This document shows, in pieces, positions 12,499-16,822 of a stretch of DNA of 16,822 nucleotides; within the stretch, counting starts at the first letter, position 1, and each line of letters starts with the position of its first letter. Source of the stretch: Alphaproteobacteria bacterium (GTDB lineage: Bacteria > Pseudomonadota > Alphaproteobacteria > JAAXGF01); contig JAAXGF010000004.1 of assembly GCA_012267605.1 (NCBI GenBank), positions 1 to 16,822 of the forward strand, written 5' to 3'. Made by a program: the position numbers and the translations under genes. The notes beneath the pieces are model-generated. The model was not told the origin of the DNA. It ran no database searches and saw nothing but the letters and a program-made list of their open reading frames with translations.

Positions 12499-15400
12499 AT
12501 GCGTGTTGATCGACAGTTTACCGTGGAGGGCAAAGACCCGTACGCGGACGTTCCGTTTCGTACAACAGTAAGCGAAATCCGTAATCCCGACGGTACCGTG
12601 GTGTTTCATCTGGCGGACGTTGAAGTACCGGCGGACTGGTCCCAAGTGGCCTGCGATATCATTGCCCAAAAATATTTCCGCAAGGCGGGGGTCGCGGCGC
12701 GTCTAGCGACCGTCGAAGAGGAAACGGTGCCATCATGGCTATGGCGACGGGTGCCGGACGAGTCTTCACTCGCTAGCCTCAACAAAGATGCCCGCTATGG
12801 CGGCGAAACTTCGGCCAAGCAAGTTTTCGACCGACTTGCCGGAGCCTGGACCTACTGGGGCTGGAAAACCGGGTACTTCGATGCGGAGAGCGACGCCAGA
12901 GCGTTCTACGATGAAATCCGGTACATGCTTTGTCGGCAAATGGCGGCGCCGAATTCACCACAGTGGTTCAACACCGGCCTGCATTGGGCCTACGGCATTG
13001 ATGGACCCGCCCAAGGGCACTTTTACGTCGACCCGGAAAACGGCGAACCTTGTGCCTCCGAATCTGCCTACGAGCACCCTCAGCCCCATGCTTGTTTCAT
13101 TCAGAGCGTCGACGACGACCTGGTCAACGAGGGTGGCATAATGGATCTTTGGGTGCGCGAGGCGCGCCTATTCAAATACGGATCGGGAACCGGTAGCAAT
13201 TTTTCGAAATTGCGGGGCGCGGGGGAATCCCTTTCCGGCGGCGGCAAGTCATCGGGCCTCATGAGTTTTCTCAAGGTCGGCGACCGAGCAGCGGGCGCGA
13301 TCAAGTCCGGCGGCACAACGCGGCGGGCAGCAAAAATGGTTGTTGTCGATGTCGATCACCCCGACATCGAGGAATTCATCGACTGGAAGGTCGTCGAGGA
13401 GCAGAAGGTCGCAGCCATGGTGGCCGGTTCCAAGCAATGCAACCGCTATCTGGGCGCGGTTATGGACGCCTGTCAAACAGGTGGTATCCAACAGGAATAT
13501 GAAGGCCGATTTACGCCTAGCGACAATCCCCGCTTGCGCCGAGCAATCGTCGACGCGCGTCGGGCAATGATCCCAGAAAATTATATCCAGCGTGTCATCG
13601 CTTTCGCCCGCCAGGGCTATACCGAAATCACGTTTGAAGAATACGACGCGGATTGGGATTCTGAAGCCTATCGCACCGTGTCGGGCCAGAATGCCAACAA
13701 CACTGTTAGAGTCTCCGACGCGTTCTTGGCAAAAGTGAAGCAAGACGGCGAATGGCCATTAATCCGTCGCACCGATGGCGCAACCGACAAAACCCTACGT
13801 GCCCGCGACCTGTGGGAGCGAATTGGTTATGCGGCGTGGGCGTCAGCCGATCCTGGGCTGCAATTTGATACAACCATCAACGCTTGGCACACCTGCGCCG
13901 AATCGGGCCGTATTCACGCCTCCAATCCGTGCTCCGAGTATATGTTTTTGGACGATACGGCGTGCAATTTGGCGTCGCTAAATTTGCAAAGATTCCGCCG
14001 CACGGATGGGCGTTTCGATATTGCCGCGTTTTCACACGCAGTCGCGATGTGGACGGTAGTGTTGGAAATTTCCGTGGTCATGGCCCAATTCCCGTCGCGG
14101 CGGATCGCAGAAAAAAGTTACGAATTCCGGTCACTCGGCCTCGGATTCGCCAATCTCGGCGGTTATCTCATGGCTTCGGGATACGCCTACGACAGCGTCG
14201 AGGCTCGGTCCCTGTGCGCTGCCATTAGCGCTCTGATGACCGGTGTTGCGTATACTACCTCCGCGGAAATGGCCGGCGAGCATGGGGCGTTTCCAGGGTA
14301 CGAAACGAACCGCGAGGCCATGTTACGGGTGATGCGAAACCATCATCGGGCAGCGCACGGGCGAAAGGCCGACTACGAGGAATTGCCCATCGCACCAGTT
14401 CCCCTCGATGGTGGACCGGACAAGGACCTCCTAGCTGCAGCGCGCAAGGCTTGGGACCGGGCCTTGGACCTCGGCCGTCGTCATGGCTACCGCAACGCCC
14501 AGGCAACAGTGATCGCGCCTACCGGTACCATTGGTCTAGTGATGGACTGCGATACCACCGGGATCGAACCCGATTACGCCCTGGTTAAATTCAAGAAATT
14601 GGCTGGTGGCGGTTATTTCAAGATCATCAATCGCTCGGTACCGGAAGCATTGCGGGTCCTCGGCTACACGGGGGCGCAGATCGAAGACATCGTGCGTCAT
14701 GCCGTCGGCTGCGGAACATTGGAGAATGCGCCTGGCATCAACCATCGAACATTGCGTGCCCGCGGCTTCACCAAGGGCGCATTGGACAGCCTTGAAGCGG
14801 CGCTGGCCAATACTTTCGACATCAAATTCGCCTTCAACCGATGGACCCTCGGCGATGAATTTTGCACCGCAGCACTCGGCTTTTCCGAGGCACAGCTCAA
14901 CGACGTGGCGTTCGACATGTTGTCGGCCATGGGATTTTCCCAAGACGATATCGAAGCAGCAAACGGATTCTGCTGTGGCTCCATGACACTCGAGGGCGCG
15001 CCACATCTCAAGGCCGAGCATTTGCCAGTGTTCGATTGCGCCAGTCCATGCGGGCGTACGGGTCGACGGTGTCTCTCGACCGAAAGTCATATTCTTATGA
15101 TGGCGGCATCGCAGCCGTTCATCTCTGGGGCGATATCGAAAACCATCAATATGCCGAACGGCGCCACCGTGGAGGATTGCAAGCAAGCGTATATGTTGTC
15201 ATGGCAGCTTGGCCTGAAGGCCAACGCGCTTTACCGGGACGGCTCGAAACTCTCTCAGCCCTTGAACGTTATCTCGCTTGACGAGGAAGATTTGGCGGAG
15301 GGTGACGCAGAAGTTGTCGTCGAGGAGCCCGAAATTCCGGCGGTCGCGGCAGAGAAAGTAGCGAAGGTCGCGGTCCAGGCCGTCCGGCGCATCGCCGAAA

Positions 15401-16164
15401 GGCGCCGCTTGCCTCAACGTCGGCGAGGTTACACGCAAAAGGCCATCGTCGGCGGCCACAAGGTTTATTTGCGAACCGGAGAATACGACGACGGTTCCCT
15501 GGGCGAAATCTTCATCGATATGCACAAGGAAGGTGCCGCCTTCCGCAGCCTGATGAACAACTTCGCGATCGCCATATCGATTGGCCTGCAGTACGGCGTG
15601 CCCCTGGAGGAATTTGTCGAGGCCTTTACCTTCACCCGGTTTGAGCCTTCGGGTTTGGTCTCGGGCAACGACACAATCAAGATGTCGACCTCGGTCCTCG
15701 ACTATATTTTTCGCGAGGTTGCAATTTCCTATTTGGGCCGTCGCGACCTCGCCCACGTCGAGCCCGCGGACATTCTTCCCGACAGCGTGGGACGCGGCGA
15801 ACGGCAATCGGACATCGGCGGCGAACGAAGTGGCGACAAGGACAAACTGGCGGCGGTCATGCGAGTCGCCAGCACCGGTTATATGCGCAACGGTCTGCGT
15901 GTCGTCCATGGCGGTAGCGAGGCGCAGGCGGTGGCCGAGGAAGCCCGATTGCGCACGCCCGAGCGCCACACCATGGAACGTGCCGATTCGGTTGGTGGTG
16001 TTTCCAACGTTGGCAACACAACGGTCGCAGGCGCCCAGGCGCGAGAAGCGCGCATAAAGGGTTACGTGGGGGATCCGTGTGGAGAATGCGGAAACTTCAC
16101 ATTGGTTCGCAATGGAACCTGTCTGAAATGCGAAACCTGCGGCGCTACGAGCGGATGCTCGTAA
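12499..16164 (+). CDS. nrdJ: Class II (adenosylcobalamin-dependent) ribonucleoside-diphosphate reductase
   Basis: A 1221-residue cytoplasmic enzyme that makes deoxyribonucleotides with a B12-derived radical, with or without oxygen. The ATG at 12499 has GGAGG ten bases upstream. Landmarks: SPQWFNTGLHWAYGIDGPAQ, Cys199 in HACFIQSVDDDL (first redox Cys), LFKYGSGTGSNFSKLRG, the active-site NPCSEY with Asn476, thiyl-radical Cys478 and Glu480, Cys489 in DTACNLASLNL (second redox Cys), ATVIAPTGTIGLVMDCDTTG, and a long C-terminal extension. A charged Ala/Glu/Arg linker precedes a TSCPD-like region (KVYLRTGEYDDGSLGEIFID). The extreme C-terminus has Cys1194, 1197, 1208, 1211, 1214 and 1220, combining a zinc ribbon with a redox-shuttle tail. 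I see no N-terminal ATP-cone. Length matches the large NrdJ type. It is transcribed alone and followed by a terminator. Confidence 0.97.
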   Translation: MRVDRQFTVEGKDPYADVPFRTTVSEIRNPDGTVVFHLADVEVPADWSQVACDIIAQKYFRKAGVAARLATVEEETVPSWLWRRVPDESSLASLNKDARYGGETSAKQVFDRLAGAWTYWGWKTGYFDAESDARAFYDEIRYMLCRQMAAPNSPQWFNTGLHWAYGIDGPAQGHFYVDPENGEPCASESAYEHPQPHACFIQSVDDDLVNEGGIMDLWVREARLFKYGSGTGSNFSKLRGAGESLSGGGKSSGLMSFLKVGDRAAGAIKSGGTTRRAAKMVVVDVDHPDIEEFIDWKVVEEQKVAAMVAGSKQCNRYLGAVMDACQTGGIQQEYEGRFTPSDNPRLRRAIVDARRAMIPENYIQRVIAFARQGYTEITFEEYDADWDSEAYRTVSGQNANNTVRVSDAFLAKVKQDGEWPLIRRTDGATDKTLRARDLWERIGYAAWASADPGLQFDTTINAWHTCAESGRIHASNPCSEYMFLDDTACNLASLNLQRFRRTDGRFDIAAFSHAVAMWTVVLEISVVMAQFPSRRIAEKSYEFRSLGLGFANLGGYLMASGYAYDSVEARSLCAAISALMTGVAYTTSAEMAGEHGAFPGYETNREAMLRVMRNHHRAAHGRKADYEELPIAPVPLDGGPDKDLLAAARKAWDRALDLGRRHGYRNAQATVIAPTGTIGLVMDCDTTGIEPDYALVKFKKLAGGGYFKIINRSVPEALRVLGYTGAQIEDIVRHAVGCGTLENAPGINHRTLRARGFTKGALDSLEAALANTFDIKFAFNRWTLGDEFCTAALGFSEAQLNDVAFDMLSAMGFSQDDIEAANGFCCGSMTLEGAPHLKAEHLPVFDCASPCGRTGRRCLSTESHILMMAASQPFISGAISKTINMPNGATVEDCKQAYMLSWQLGLKANALYRDGSKLSQPLNVISLDEEDLAEGDAEVVVEEPEIPAVAAEKVAKVAVQAVRRIAERRRLPQRRRGYTQKAIVGGHKVYLRTGEYDDGSLGEIFIDMHKEGAAFRSLMNNFAIAISIGLQYGVPLEEFVEAFTFTRFEPSGLVSGNDTIKMSTSVLDYIFREVAISYLGRRDLAHVEPADILPDSVGRGERQSDIGGERSGDKDKLAAVMRVASTGYMRNGLRVVHGGSEAQAVAEEARLRTPERHTMERADSVGGVSNVGNTTVAGAQAREARIKGYVGDPCGECGNFTLVRNGTCLKCETCGATSGCS

Positions 16165-16257
16165 ACGCCGCAGGCACGTGAACCTCAGGCCGGTCTTTCG
16201 TTGCGATCCCGCGGCGCGGTAGGCGTCGCGGATTCGTGGTGTGTCCTCCCAAACTAC

Positions 16258-16291
16258 GGGGCACCAGCATTTGGTGCCCCGCTCTTTCTTT
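16258..16291 (+). terminator. Intrinsic terminator after nrdJ
   Basis: GGGGCACCA (16258-16266), loop GCATT, TGGTGCCCC (16272-16280) form a perfect 9-bp GC-rich stem, followed by GCTCTTTCTTT. It lies about 95 bp after the nrdJ stop codon and would separate nrdJ from the HAD-family gene. Confidence 0.88.
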
Positions 16292-16361
16292 AGAGCACCC
16301 TTCCCGCGGCACGTTGGCGGTCCACGAATTTCCATTATAACCGATTTTTACCGCCGGCGTC

Positions 16362-16715
16362 ATGGGGTTAACTGACTTCACGACTTTGAGCTTCGATTGC
16401 TACGGAACGCTAATCGACTGGGAGGCGGGAATCAGCGGGGCTTTGGAAAAATGGGCGCACGCTCACAGCATTGATTCCACAACAGAATCCCTACTCAACG
16501 CTTTTGCCCGCCACGAAAGCCGCTTCCAACAGGAGCAGCCGGGCCGCCCCTACCCCGAAGTCTTGCGCGCAGTTCACGGCGCGATCGCGGCGGAATTTTC
16601 CACCACGGCCTCGTTAGCAGAGCGGAACGCCTTCGCAGCATCCATCACCGACTGGCCACTCTTCGTAGATACTAACCCGACTTCCGCAACTCGGCACGCG
16701 TTTCGGCTAATGTGA
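16362..16715 (+). pseudogene. HAD-family (haloacid dehalogenase type II-like) gene, truncated
   Basis: The 117-residue frame begins with TLSFDCYGTLIDWEAGI, the DxYGTL motif of type II haloacid dehalogenase-like hydrolases with nucleophile Asp12. The helical cap follows (ALEKW, RHESRFQQEQPGRPYPEVL) up to ITDWPLFVDT, which normally leads into the second half of the core. Here the frame ends after ten more unrelated residues. Another frame over 16668-16701 reads TRLPQLGTRFG, resembling the expected continuation, and a third reads ANVTIF where SNVDxxxF would be expected. The gene therefore looks frameshifted and shortened; the Ser/Thr, Lys and distal Asp residues needed for catalysis are missing. 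Relatives have about 220-240 residues. A terminator hairpin starts 10 bp after the stop. Confidence 0.65.
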
Positions 16716-16725
16716 CGATTTTCCG

Positions 16726-16760
16726 GCCCGGAAAGTGGCGGATTTCCGGGCTTTGCTTCT
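16726..16760 (+). terminator. Intrinsic terminator after the truncated HAD gene
   Basis: GCCCGGAAA (16726-16734) and TTTCCGGGC (16743-16751) are perfect 9-bp arms around the 8-base loop GTGGCGGA, followed by TTTGCTTCT. The T-tract is interrupted but the stem is strong. It would end plus-strand transcription. Confidence 0.7.
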
Positions 16761-16822
16761 CCAGAACGGCGTGTAGTGCCGACCTACCCCCTTGATCTGG
16801 CTGGCAAAGCACCGGACGCTTT

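Noticed and set aside
15199..16335. Long open frame (378 codons) on the minus strand opposite the end of nrdJ
   Set aside because: Antisense to NrdJ residues with strong family motifs, and no homology of its own.

Overview
The window reads as chromosomal DNA of an alphaproteobacterium, probably of the Rhodospirillales. The supporting signs are an NDUFA12-type complex I accessory subunit, a DUF2155 protein, a GcrA-like DNA-binding protein, a DUF6362 protein and the aroQ-accB-accC cluster. This placement rests on gene content; no database search was possible.

Left part (1-4236). The minus-strand edge carries the start of an IS5-family transposase. The element has inserted into the 3' end of a response-regulator gene with receiver, GGDEF and EAL domains, removing the last part of the EAL domain. 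About 490 bp with no recognisable gene follow. Next comes a minus-strand pair, an RDD membrane protein followed by a secreted Sel1-repeat protein, and divergent from it a nitroreductase.

Middle (4320-7612). A DUF427/class III nucleotidyl cyclase gene is split by a frameshift inside the catalytic domain. Convergent to it lies a compact regulatory module that looks phage-derived: a GcrA-like/zinc-motif protein and a DUF6362 protein on the minus strand, divergent from a LexA/CI-type S24 repressor. The shared intergenic region contains promoter- and operator-like sequences.

Core metabolism (7663-12163). A predicted promoter precedes aroQ (shikimate pathway), accB and accC (biotin carrier and biotin carboxylase of acetyl-CoA carboxylase), and then aat (N-end-rule aminoacyl transferase). 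Facing them on the minus strand is NDUFA12, an MlaD-like MCE protein, a 79-residue small protein and a DUF2155 protein. The DUF2155 and aat coding regions overlap tail to tail by 70 bp.

Right part (12164-16822). A large class II (adenosylcobalamin-dependent) ribonucleotide reductase gene, nrdJ, has a good sigma70-like promoter. Two NrdR-box-like 16-mers lie exactly 31 bp apart, the first over the -10 element, which suggests NrdR repression. A strong intrinsic terminator follows nrdJ. The window ends with a truncated HAD-family dehalogenase-like gene and a second terminator hairpin.

No rRNA, tRNA or CRISPR array was seen. The least ordinary items are the split DUF427-cyclase, the NrdR-box pair on a class II reductase, the stand-alone phage-like switch, the IS-truncated c-di-GMP regulator, and a nine-G run in accC that coincides with loss of a usually basic residue in the ATP-binding loop.
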